Notes under the pieces: model-generated
Database searches by the model: none
What the model was told of the DNA's origin: nothing
What the model saw: only the letters and a program-made list of their open reading frames with translations
Source: Mucilaginibacter sp. dw_454
GTDB taxonomy: Bacteria; Bacteroidota; Bacteroidia; Sphingobacteriales; Sphingobacteriaceae
Reading direction: 5' to 3'
Assembly (NCBI RefSeq): GCF_018449775.1
Contig: NZ_JAAVVB010000001.1
Coordinates: 1,364,001-1,428,000, forward strand
DNA: 64,000 nucleotides
Program-made: the position numbers and the translations under genes
Part shown: in pieces, positions 46,520 to 54,472 of the stretch
Position numbering within the stretch: the stretch's first letter is position 1
How the letters are laid out: each line of letters opens with the position of its first letter

Positions 46520-47104
46520 CTATCTATTCATCAACCTTGCAACGTACTTCCCAATAATATCAAATTCAAGATTCACAACGGTACCCACACGCACATTATG
46601 CAAATTGGTGTGCTCGTAGGTGTATGGAATGATAGCTACCGAAAAACTATTGGCTTGCGAGTTAACCACAGTAAGGCTGATACCATTAACGCAAATAGAG
46701 CCTTTTTCAACCGTTACGTTGCCAATGGCGGCTTCATATTCAAAAGTATACTCCCAACTACCCTCAAGCGCTTTAAATTGGGTGCAGGTGGCTGTTTGAT
46801 CTACGTGGCCCTGTACAATGTGCCCATCCAGGCGTGCATTCATTTGCATGCAGCGTTCCAGGTTAACTGGTTCGCCTTCTTTTAAATGGCCCAGACTGGT
46901 TTTATTCAGGGTTTCTTCAATAGCTGTAACGGTATGCTTACCATCCTCCACGGCTACAACGGTCAGGCAAACGCCGTTATGCGCCACAGATTGATCGATT
47001 TTTAACTCATTTGATATCGCCGACTCGACCGTGATGTGCAGATTGCCCTGATCGGCGTGTAAATGGGTAATTTTACCCAGTGTTTCTATGATTCCTGTAA
47101 ACAT
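46520..47104 (-). CDS. ribE: Riboflavin synthase, alpha subunit type
   Basis: A 194-residue protein with the two lumazine-binding domains: MFTGIIETLG opens the first and MNARLDGHIVQGHVDQ opens the second. NGVCLTVV and NGISLTVV repeat in the two halves. It dismutates two 6,7-dimethyl-8-ribityllumazine molecules to riboflavin. Other rib genes are not in the window, and I see no FMN riboswitch; the promoter candidate is TAGTTTTG on the minus strand at 47127-47134. Confidence 0.95.
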   Translation of the reverse strand: MFTGIIETLGKITHLHADQGNLHITVESAISNELKIDQSVAHNGVCLTVVAVEDGKHTVTAIEETLNKTSLGHLKEGEPVNLERCMQMNARLDGHIVQGHVDQTATCTQFKALEGSWEYTFEYEAAIGNVTVEKGSICVNGISLTVVNSQANSFSVAIIPYTYEHTNLHNVRVGTVVNLEFDIIGKYVARLMNR

Positions 47105-47164
47105 ATTGCTTGATAGATTGCATTACAAAACTAAATATATTAAATAAGGTTTATCTAATCACGT

Positions 47165-47632
47165 ATGCATATCTCTAACCAAAGCGCGGGAATTTTACTA
47201 TACCGCAACATAAATAAACAGATCGAGATTTTCCTGGTTCATCCGGGCGGACCATTTTTTAAGAATAAGGACGATGGTTATTGGTCGATACCCAAAGGCG
47301 AATTCTTAACCGACGAAGATCCGCTGAATGCAGCCAAACGCGAATTTGCCGAAGAAACTGGTGGGCAACTACAGGCAGAGAAATTTATCAAACTATCGCC
47401 CATCAAACAAAAAAGCGGTAAGACCGTGCATGCCTGGGCGGCTGAAGGTGATATTGATGCCGACACGATCACCAGTAATTTATTTGAAATGGAGTGGCCG
47501 CCAAAATCTGGTAAAATGGCCAGTTTTCCGGAGATTGATCGGGCAGGTTGGTTTAGTATTGATGGTGCCAAACTAAAGATCAATACTGCTCAAATTGCTT
47601 TGATCGACGAATTAATTTTCATTTTAAAATGA
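47165..47632 (+). CDS. NUDIX hydrolase with complete Nudix box
   Basis: A 155-residue protein. The Nudix box is intact: GEFLTDEDPLNAAKREFAEE within a GX5EX7REUXEE pattern, followed by TGG. VHPGGPFF and WSIPKGEF upstream are typical of the small DIPP/Ap4A-like or housecleaning group. The substrate cannot be read. The next gene starts 26 bp downstream on the same strand, so a joint transcript is likely, although their base composition differs sharply. Confidence 0.88.
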   Translation: MHISNQSAGILLYRNINKQIEIFLVHPGGPFFKNKDDGYWSIPKGEFLTDEDPLNAAKREFAEETGGQLQAEKFIKLSPIKQKSGKTVHAWAAEGDIDADTITSNLFEMEWPPKSGKMASFPEIDRAGWFSIDGAKLKINTAQIALIDELIFILK

Positions 47633-47658
47633 TTATAATTGATCTATAACTCATCAAA

Positions 47659-48984
47659 ATGAAAAATCAAAAGCTTGAAGGCATAGAAATTTCTTTAAAA
47701 AATATTTTTCCTTACAGTAGCACAAAAAGCATAAGACTTACTTCATCTGAGTTAGTAGAACAGTACAATTATAGGGGGAATATCGAAAAAAAAGCAGGAT
47801 ACATTAACCACAAAAATGATTTTTTAATTTGGTTTAAGTCAATTAAAGATGGCGACAATTTCATTTATCTTGTTATTGCCCAACGAGACCTAAAATTCAC
47901 CTCAAATGAAATTACTTTATTGAAACAAGTACCAGAAATTCTTCAAAGTTTTTATGACGATGATGAATCAGATTTTGTGAATTCGCAATTGAGGTTAGCG
48001 ATTAAACTTTCATTTGAAACTCTATTGATCGCAAAGTACTTGAGGAGAAAGCTATCAAAGCGTTATAGCACTATCGCCAATATAATTTTCTTACTTCAGA
48101 ACTTGACATTCAAGAGATATGAAAAAGGAATATGTACGTCGGGCTTTATATACACAAACGAAATAATTACCTATTTAAAAAGACTCGATACGGAAGTTTT
48201 TGATTTTGAAGAATTTGGTGATAAGTTTGAAGTTACACCAGATTTTTTCGACAGTCCTGCATCCTACAGGTATGTTGACGGCAAAAACAGTTTTTTTGTA
48301 GTGGATAATCATCTAGCAGTACAAGGGATATTATCTTTAAAAGATCCTAAAAAATATAACATAGTCGAAAGACTTAATCATCAACATATCGACAGTTTGG
48401 TTGATAAAAGCGTAGCATCTAGAAGATGGATATCTTACGTGGGAATTAATAACGATGTCAAGATTATATTGCCTAATAATACTACTCTTAAATGGAGTGA
48501 GAATCATTGGAGAATACAAGACTTTTCAATCATTGAAGATATTCTTAAATCGTTTGATATAGATCAGCAAAATTCTAAAATTTTGATAAACTATATTATA
48601 GCTTTATCAGAATTGAGATTAGGTTCAGTAATTTTGATTCCAAGGAATGAGAATAATTTACCAGAAGTTATTGGTAAAATTGACAACACCAAACTAGGCA
48701 AAGCGCTACGTGAAACCTTTGTAAATAAGAACATTAATAATATTTCTAAGAAACATTTGTTATTAGGAATTTTGTCGTCAGATGGATTAACGACTATTTC
48801 AAAATCTGGAAACATTATATCTTGTGGGGATATAATTAAAATAGACCACAATGACCCAACGCATCAGGGAGGTGGGAGGAGTCAAGCTTCCTTATCTGCA
48901 TCTAAATTTGGTCTGTCCATAAAAGTATCTGAGGATGGCCCAATATCTATATATTGCGAGTCGAAAAGAATATTTCAGTTCTGA
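47659..48984 (+). CDS. DACNV-like protein: diverged diadenylate cyclase-fold domain
   Basis: A 441-residue protein, visibly richer in A+T than both neighbours. The last 140 residues follow the DisA/CdaA layout: LSELRLGSVILIPR, then SSDGLTTI (Asp375-Gly376), then GGGRSQAS (404-411), and KVSEDGPISIY. Compared with the active site, DGA reads DGL and RHR reads RSQ, so cyclase activity is doubtful. This agrees with the DACNV probable-sensor group. The N-terminal 300 residues are unknown. It overlaps accC by 10 bp tail to tail. Confidence in the fold is moderate. Confidence 0.62.
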   Translation: MKNQKLEGIEISLKNIFPYSSTKSIRLTSSELVEQYNYRGNIEKKAGYINHKNDFLIWFKSIKDGDNFIYLVIAQRDLKFTSNEITLLKQVPEILQSFYDDDESDFVNSQLRLAIKLSFETLLIAKYLRRKLSKRYSTIANIIFLLQNLTFKRYEKGICTSGFIYTNEIITYLKRLDTEVFDFEEFGDKFEVTPDFFDSPASYRYVDGKNSFFVVDNHLAVQGILSLKDPKKYNIVERLNHQHIDSLVDKSVASRRWISYVGINNDVKIILPNNTTLKWSENHWRIQDFSIIEDILKSFDIDQQNSKILINYIIALSELRLGSVILIPRNENNLPEVIGKIDNTKLGKALRETFVNKNINNISKKHLLLGILSSDGLTTISKSGNIISCGDIIKIDHNDPTHQGGGRSQASLSASKFGLSIKVSEDGPISIYCESKRIFQF

Positions 48985-50459
48985 AATTTGCTTCGGTTTT
49001 TCACCCAGTTTGAAGATGCGTCGGGCGCATTATCTAAGGTGGTTTTGGTAGCGTTTAACAATTGCTGCATCACTAACGCAGCAATCATCGCCTCATCTTT
49101 GTTATCCTGCTGGAGTACTTCGGGCGTAAAATATTTCTTTACAAAGTGGGTATCAAAATTACCGGTTCTGAAAGCTTCGTGCTCCATTACAAACTTGCCG
49201 AAACCTAATGTAGTAGTGATGCCGGTGATATGGTATTCGTCGATGGCGCGGATCATGCGTTCAATAGCTTCCTCGCGGGTGCTGCCGTAAGCAATCAGTT
49301 TGGCTATCATCGGGTCGTAATAGATCGGGATCTCCATGCCTTGTTCAAAGCCATCGTCAACACGTATGCCAGGCCCTTTTGGTGTTACGTAAGTTTGAAG
49401 CGTACCAATATCCGGCAGGAAATTATTAGCAGGGTCCTCGGCATAAACACGCAGCTCAACCGCGTGGCCAATGATGGTCAGATCTTCTTGTTTAAATTGG
49501 ATGGCTTCGCCGCGGGCGATTTTAATTTGCTCCTTTACCAGGTCTATGCCGGTTATCAGCTCAGTTACCGGGTGCTCTACCTGTAAGCGAGTGTTCATTT
49601 CCAGGAAATAAAAATTGAGCTGATCGTCCATGATAAATTCAACTGTTCCGGCGCCGGTGTAATTTACAGACCGTGCTACGTCAACGGCGCACTTACCCAT
49701 GGCTTCGCGGATTGCTGGTGTTAATACGCTTGACGGCGCTTCTTCAATCACCTTTTGGTGGCGACGCTGCACCGAGCAATCGCGCTCGAACAGGTGCACA
49801 ATATTGCCGTGCGTATCGCCCAGCACCTGGATCTCAATATGTTTGGGCGACGATACATATCGCTCAATAAAAACAGAACCATCGCCAAAAGCCGATGTGG
49901 CTTCTGATACGGCCAGCTGCATTTGTTCTTCAAAATCGGCCACGGTATCAACTATGCGCATGCCCTTACCCCCGCCGCCTGCTGCAGCTTTGATCAGGAT
50001 AGGAAAGCCAACTTCCACCGCACGTTTTTTTGCTTCGCCGATGTCTGTAATAGCTTCCTCGGTGCCCGGCACCATCGGTATGTTGTATTTCATGGCCGCT
50101 GCTTTGGCCGAAAGCTTATTACCCATAACCTCCATAGCCTCGGGCGATGGACCGATCAGGATCAGACCGGCTTCACGCACCTGGCGTGCAAAGGCGGCGT
50201 TTTCGCTTAAAAAACCATAGCCGGGATGTATGCCTTCGGCGCCGGTAAGTTTGCAGGCATCAATGATCTTCTGCCCTACCAGGTATGACTGGTTAGATGG
50301 CGCTTCACCAATAAAAACAGCTTCATCGGCATAACGCACATGAAGAGCATCCCTGTCAGCAGCCGAATAAACTGCAACGGTTTTTATGCCCATTTCGCGC
50401 GCAGAGCGCATTACCCGTAAAGCTATTTCGCCACGATTGGCTATCAATATTTTTTGCAT
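48975..50459 (-). CDS. accC: Biotin carboxylase subunit of an acyl-CoA carboxylase
   Basis: A 494-residue ATP-grasp enzyme (IANRGEIALRVMRSA at the start, KAAAGGGGKGMR glycine loop, FLEMNTRLQVEHPVTE active site). It carboxylates the biotin on the carrier protein using bicarbonate and ATP. It is about 45 residues longer than E. coli AccC, at the C-terminus. No accB or carboxyltransferase gene is adjacent, so acetyl-CoA versus propionyl-CoA use is open. I chose the ATG at 50459 over one three codons upstream because the family starts MQKILIANRG. Confidence 0.92.
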   Translation of the reverse strand: MQKILIANRGEIALRVMRSAREMGIKTVAVYSAADRDALHVRYADEAVFIGEAPSNQSYLVGQKIIDACKLTGAEGIHPGYGFLSENAAFARQVREAGLILIGPSPEAMEVMGNKLSAKAAAMKYNIPMVPGTEEAITDIGEAKKRAVEVGFPILIKAAAGGGGKGMRIVDTVADFEEQMQLAVSEATSAFGDGSVFIERYVSSPKHIEIQVLGDTHGNIVHLFERDCSVQRRHQKVIEEAPSSVLTPAIREAMGKCAVDVARSVNYTGAGTVEFIMDDQLNFYFLEMNTRLQVEHPVTELITGIDLVKEQIKIARGEAIQFKQEDLTIIGHAVELRVYAEDPANNFLPDIGTLQTYVTPKGPGIRVDDGFEQGMEIPIYYDPMIAKLIAYGSTREEAIERMIRAIDEYHITGITTTLGFGKFVMEHEAFRTGNFDTHFVKKYFTPEVLQQDNKDEAMIAALVMQQLLNATKTTLDNAPDASSNWVKNRSKFQN

Positions 50460-50622
50460 CCCTAACAAATGTAACAGATTTGATTAAACGCTCACTTAAT
50501 CATTATAAATTTTAACAACCCCTGGTTTTATGATTTTGGTAATATTTATTTAATATTCTGTTCACAGCAAAAACCTTAATGCATTATATTCGTTAAATAC
50601 CTAAACCTAATGTACACCTAAC

Positions 50623-50844
50623 ATGTATAAAAAACCAGGCTTCCTACTTTGGCTGGATACAAAAATCAAAACCAAAGAAGATTTTCAGTTGCTTATAGTA
50701 GCAGTTTTTATTGCATTTATTATTTGCACCAAGTGTTATATGATGCTATCGCCCGGTACAAATACTTGCCGCGAGGCTAATAGTCGTCAGCCATCGCGCG
50801 CAGATCAAGCCCTTATCAATACAGGATATTCATTCACAAAATAA
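50623..50844 (+). CDS. Small single-helix membrane protein
   Basis: A 73-residue protein with one hydrophobic segment at about 23-44 between a basic N-terminus and a polar C-terminus. No family recognised. It ends at a strong terminator shared with the convergent cytochrome gene. The start ATG at 50623 follows an AT-rich leader. Confidence 0.5.
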   Translation: MYKKPGFLLWLDTKIKTKEDFQLLIVAVFIAFIICTKCYMMLSPGTNTCREANSRQPSRADQALINTGYSFTK

Positions 50845-50853
50845 TTATCAAAC

Positions 50854-50892
50854 AAAAAAGCCTTACAGATTAGCTGTAAGGCTTTAATTTTT
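50854..50892. terminator. Bidirectional terminator between small membrane gene and cytochrome gene
   Basis: A perfect 12-bp stem (50857-50868 with 50874-50885) and a 5-nt loop lie between A-rich and T-rich flanks, in the 56-bp gap between convergent genes. Confidence 0.88.
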
Positions 50893-50900
50893 TATAATGC

Positions 50901-51413
50901 TTAGTGTTTCGTGCTGTCCGACGTGCCTTGCGGTTTTGGCGCTCCCGGAGGAGGCATCATATTGTGTTTACGTACAGGCCAGGTTGCTGCTTCTAAATGT
51001 GCAACACCCTGGTGACAAGTGTAACAGTTTACACTACCCAATTTAGCTACACCTATAGAGTCTTTCTCGCCTTTAAAATATTTTTTATTCAGCTTGGCTG
51101 CCATCTGGTACATTTCGCGGGCCATTTGTTTCTCTGGTTTTTTGTCGCTGGCAAAGTCCATGCCTTTACCGTTTGCATTTGGTTCATGACAAAAGCCGCA
51201 TCTAACCCCTAATGACGCTGCCCAGTTATCCATAATATGATCTACCTGTTTAAAAGTTAAGTGTTTTGGCAATACTTTCAAATTAGTAACCGGTGGGTCA
51301 ACGCGCTCTTGAATAGGTTGTTTATTAACAAGCGTCATCGATGCCAGGGAAATTACACCTGAGATCAATACAATGGGTATCAGTAGTTTTTTGTTAAAAT
51401 GCATGTTTGTCAT
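50901..51413 (-). CDS. Membrane-anchored diheme c-type cytochrome
   Basis: A 170-residue protein with an uncleaved anchor or signal at about 9-29 and two CxxCH heme sites: CGFCH (Cys72, Cys75, His76) and CYTCH (Cys130, Cys133, His134). VLPKHLTFKQVDHIM resembles the photosynthetic reaction-centre cytochrome subunit family found in many non-phototrophs. It likely carries electrons in the periplasm. It is a plausible client of the Ccm genes in this window. The start could also be the Met at residue 4. Confidence 0.88.
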   Translation of the reverse strand: MTNMHFNKKLLIPIVLISGVISLASMTLVNKQPIQERVDPPVTNLKVLPKHLTFKQVDHIMDNWAASLGVRCGFCHEPNANGKGMDFASDKKPEKQMAREMYQMAAKLNKKYFKGEKDSIGVAKLGSVNCYTCHQGVAHLEAATWPVRKHNMMPPPGAPKPQGTSDSTKH

Positions 51414-51468
51414 ATTTAAGTCACTAAAGTAGGGGATAGTTTTGAATGTTCCAACAAATATTTACCAA

Positions 51469-52311
51469 TCAGGCTTTAAATTTAGCTATGAATTGCTCGC
51501 TTAAATCCCATAGCTTATTGCGCGCCGTCTCATCATTAGCAACAGAGGCAGGTTTAACTTGTTTTTGCTTAACAAAATAAGTTCCGCTTTTTGAATCTAA
51601 CTTAGGTGCGGTGGCCAAATAGATAGAGGTTTGCGCACCTTTTCCGGGCGTGATCATAAAGGGCGTAACAATCGAAAAAATCAATTTCCAGATACCCGTT
51701 ATCTTAGCATTGAAGTTTGTCTTAACCACGCCCGGATGCAAGGCAAAGGCGGTTATCCCTTTAGTGCCATACCGTTCTGCCAGTGATTTGGTGAAATAAA
51801 TATTAAACAGCTTGCTATTGGCATAAGCTTTCGCGCTGGAGTATTTTTCTTCTTTTTGCAGGTTATCAAAATCAGACTTGCTCATTTTATGCATGTCTGA
51901 GCTTACATTGATAATGCGGGCATGCCCCTTTTCCAAAAGTGGCAGCAGTTGCGTGGTGAGTAAGAAGTGCCCTAGATGATTGGATTGAAACGTTTTTTCA
52001 AAGCCGTCTTTAGTCAACTCAAAATCGCTGAACATACCGCCGGCGTTATTGATCAGCACCTGGATATTAAATAGTTTGGCCTTTAACTCAGTAGCCGCAG
52101 CGGCTACTGATGCCAGGTCAGTCAAATCGCAGTAAACAACATTAATAGCCTGATTACCTGTAGTAGTGGTAATACGCTGCTTGAGCTCCTCTCCTTTTTT
52201 TATATCGCGTACCAGCAGATATAAAGCATGCTTTTTCTCTGCCAGCGCAAAGGCAGTAGCCTCGCCAATGCCCGATGTTGCGCCGGTTATTACGGTAGTT
52301 GTTATAGCCAT
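51469..52311 (-). CDS. Short-chain dehydrogenase/reductase
   Basis: A 280-residue classical-length SDR with TGATSGIGEATAFAL at about 8-22, NNAGG, and the YxxxK pair in KAYANSKLF. NVSSD provides the serine of the triad. NAD(P)H-dependent; substrate unknown. It resembles the retinol-dehydrogenase-like group. It diverges from blaI with a 102-bp shared region. Confidence 0.88.
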   Translation of the reverse strand: MAITTTVITGATSGIGEATAFALAEKKHALYLLVRDIKKGEELKQRITTTTGNQAINVVYCDLTDLASVAAAATELKAKLFNIQVLINNAGGMFSDFELTKDGFEKTFQSNHLGHFLLTTQLLPLLEKGHARIINVSSDMHKMSKSDFDNLQKEEKYSSAKAYANSKLFNIYFTKSLAERYGTKGITAFALHPGVVKTNFNAKITGIWKLIFSIVTPFMITPGKGAQTSIYLATAPKLDSKSGTYFVKQKQVKPASVANDETARNKLWDLSEQFIAKFKA

Positions 52312-52337
52312 GGCGTTAAAATATGTTAATTAACCCA

Positions 52338-52368
52338 TTTGTTGGCTACATCTGTCAAAATAAATTTG
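52338..52368 (+). promoter_or_regulatory. blaI promoter, TTTG-N19-TAnnTTTG
   Basis: TTTG at 52338-52341, 19 bases, then TAAATTTG at 52361-52368. This is a full match to the Bacteroidota -33/-7 consensus and spacing. Transcription should start about 52375, inside the first operator dyad. Confidence 0.82.
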
Positions 52369-52374
52369 TTTAAT

Positions 52375-52410
52375 TACGAATGATTCGTAGATTTACGAAA
52401 ACATCGTAAA
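52375..52410 (+). promoter_or_regulatory. Two BlaI-type operator dyads
   Basis: Two palindromes sharing TACGA/TCGTA arms: TACGAATGATTCGTA at 52375-52389, and TTTACGA with TCGTAAA around a 5-nt spacer at 52392-52410. Centres are 19 bases apart. They cover the predicted start site up to three bases before the ATG, as expected for autorepression by the BlaI dimer. Confidence 0.8.
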
Positions 52411-52413
52411 CTC

Positions 52414-52776
52414 ATGGAGAAATTATCAGTTCAGGAAGAAGAAGCTATGCAAGCGGTATGGCAATGCAGCGAGGGTTATATCAAAGATTTTTTAGATGCG
52501 ATGGCCGAACCAAAACCTCCTTACACCACCCTGGCGTCAACCGTCAAAAACCTGGAGCGTAAGGAGTTTGTCACCAGCAAAAAGATAGGTAATTCTTTCC
52601 GTTATAAAGCGGCCATTAAAGAAGAAGAATATAAAAAGCGTTTCATGAATGGCTTTGTGAACGATTACTTCGAAAACTCTTATAAAAATTTGGTGGCCTT
52701 TTTTGTTAAAGACAAAAAGATCAGCGCCAGCGAGCTGAAAGAGATCATCAACCTCATCGAAAATCCTAAATCCTGA
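52414..52776 (+). CDS. blaI: BlaI/MecI/CopY-family repressor
   Basis: A 120-residue winged-helix repressor: LSVQEEEAMQAVW start, recognition helix region YTTLASTVKNLERKEFV, wing with KIGNSFRYKA, and a C-terminal dimerisation helix. It would bind the two dyads just upstream and be inactivated by proteolysis triggered by BlaR1. Five bases separate it from the next gene, so the pair is one operon. The regulated target beyond itself is not visible. Confidence 0.92.
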   Translation: MEKLSVQEEEAMQAVWQCSEGYIKDFLDAMAEPKPPYTTLASTVKNLERKEFVTSKKIGNSFRYKAAIKEEEYKKRFMNGFVNDYFENSYKNLVAFFVKDKKISASELKEIINLIENPKS

Positions 52777-52781
52777 GCGCC

Positions 52782-54377
52782 ATGCCTGCCTTATTTGTTT
52801 TCTTGCTTAAAATAAATATTGCGCTACTCATTTTTTGCCTGGGCTATTACCTGGTGCTGCGCAAGCTTACTTTCTATACGCTTAACCGCTTTTATTTGGT
52901 GTTGGGTATCTTGTTTTCATCGGCTTATCCTTTTATTGATATTAATAAGCTCTTACAGCCTTTTAAGAGGCTGGCCATACCTGCACAGCAGGTGGCCCTA
53001 AACTGGAAAGCTCCTGCCGAAAAACTGGCCGGGCACGCAGTGTACTGGCATTGGGCAGCTATGATATTTTGGGCAGGAGCCGCTATTTTTGCTGCGCGAT
53101 TATTAATTCAGCTGATATCACTTTATAAGGTCTATCGTTCATCAAAACCTGGTACGGTGCAGCAATATAAAGTACGAATAACGGCAGCCAATATCAGTCC
53201 CTTCTCTTTTTGGCAAAGCATATTCATTAACCCGGATAACATTGAAACAGGCGACTTGAAAAGCATCCTGCAGCACGAACAGATCCACGTCAATGAATGG
53301 CATACCCTTGATATTTTACTGGCCGAGATCAGCGTTATATTTTACTGGTTCAATCCGGGAATTTGGCTGATGAAAAAAGCCGTAAGCGAAAATATAGAGT
53401 TTATAACCGACCGTAAGATTTTGCAAAAAGGCATCGATAGCAAAGCCTATCAATATAGCTTGTTAAACGTAAGTCTGGGCGCCAATACCTCGCCCAACAT
53501 CACTAATCATTTTAATTTCTCGACGCTAAAAAAACGGATCAGGATGATGAATGCCCGGCGTTCATCAAACATAAACCTTACGCGTTATGCTTTGCTGGTA
53601 CCAGCCGTTTTGATTTGTCTGGGCATTTTTGGCGTGACAAAGGCAGAGATTGTTAAAAAGAGTAAGGTTGCCTATAAAACCATCAGTACGTCAGTACATA
53701 ACATGGTGACTTTGGTTGCCACCAGGCCTGCAGAAAAAGTTAAAAAGAAATTAATTCATAAATTGATTGTTCAAGTTACAGATACCGCCGGGCAAGGACC
53801 TTTGGGAATGACTATTCAATTTAAAAACGATTCGACCGCTAAAAGGAACCAAACGTTTGAAGTTAGCCAGTCGTCCGGACGGCCTACCGCCTATATTATA
53901 AATGGACGGCACATAACCGGGGAAGAATTTAAAGCATTAAAGCCTAACCTAAATATAGACACCATTAAAGTTGTTGCTAATTATCAACCCGACAAACAGC
54001 CAGGTAAACGGATCTTTGCTATCAGGCTAAAAAGTGACAAGGACCATGATGAAGGTTTCCCCGGCGACTGGCCGACGAGGCATCTTGATTCTGCCGCGAA
54101 GATGCCTACATACGTAACCTTTAAGCGACGTGGAGCCAGCGCCGATGACGATAAAAGTAGACTGATGATTCATGCTGATGGATTCCCGGACGGTGCCGTG
54201 GTGCATCCGCCTGTGATGATCCGTAAAGTGATGATTAACGGCAAAGACGCAACAGCAGATGACTTAAAAAAACTGCAGCCTTCTATCTTAGAAAAGATTC
54301 AAATTATCGACATTAACAGAGCATCGAAAGATACCGCAAAGCGGGATTTGTCTATTACGACGAAGAAAGCGCAGTAA
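52782..54377 (+). CDS. blaR1: BlaR1-type M56 membrane metallopeptidase
   Basis: A 531-residue protein with four membrane helices (near 5-25, 37-55, 90-112 and 267-285) and the zinc motif HEQIH at 165-169 with a downstream Glu in SENIEF. No penicillin-binding sensor domain is present; the extracytoplasmic part instead holds two INGx...LKxxxP...I repeats (around residues 371-394 and 486-510) that resemble TonB-plug-type peptides seen in Bacteroidota. It probably senses envelope stress and cleaves BlaI. The inducer is unknown. Confidence 0.88.
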   Translation: MPALFVFLLKINIALLIFCLGYYLVLRKLTFYTLNRFYLVLGILFSSAYPFIDINKLLQPFKRLAIPAQQVALNWKAPAEKLAGHAVYWHWAAMIFWAGAAIFAARLLIQLISLYKVYRSSKPGTVQQYKVRITAANISPFSFWQSIFINPDNIETGDLKSILQHEQIHVNEWHTLDILLAEISVIFYWFNPGIWLMKKAVSENIEFITDRKILQKGIDSKAYQYSLLNVSLGANTSPNITNHFNFSTLKKRIRMMNARRSSNINLTRYALLVPAVLICLGIFGVTKAEIVKKSKVAYKTISTSVHNMVTLVATRPAEKVKKKLIHKLIVQVTDTAGQGPLGMTIQFKNDSTAKRNQTFEVSQSSGRPTAYIINGRHITGEEFKALKPNLNIDTIKVVANYQPDKQPGKRIFAIRLKSDKDHDEGFPGDWPTRHLDSAAKMPTYVTFKRRGASADDDKSRLMIHADGFPDGAVVHPPVMIRKVMINGKDATADDLKKLQPSILEKIQIIDINRASKDTAKRDLSITTKKAQ

Positions 54378-54388
54378 ATAAATTCTTA

Positions 54389-54461
54389 TGTCATTGCGAG
54401 CGGAGCGCGGCAATCGCGAACTTTGCATTCTTGCGATTGCCGCGCTCCGCTCGCAATGACA
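54389..54461. repeat. TGTCATTGCGAGC palindromic repeat, copy 3
   Basis: Perfect 29-bp arms (54389-54417 and 54433-54461) around a 15-nt loop lie between the convergent blaR1 and topoisomerase genes. The arm sequence differs from copy 2 in paired, compensatory positions (GGAGCGCGG versus TAGCGTGG). Confidence 0.95.
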
Positions 54462-54472
54462 AGTATGTATAT

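Noticed and set aside
51428..51470. Possible promoter or RNA between the cytochrome and SDR genes
   Set aside because: The short gap shows no hairpin or TAnnTTTG match that stands out.
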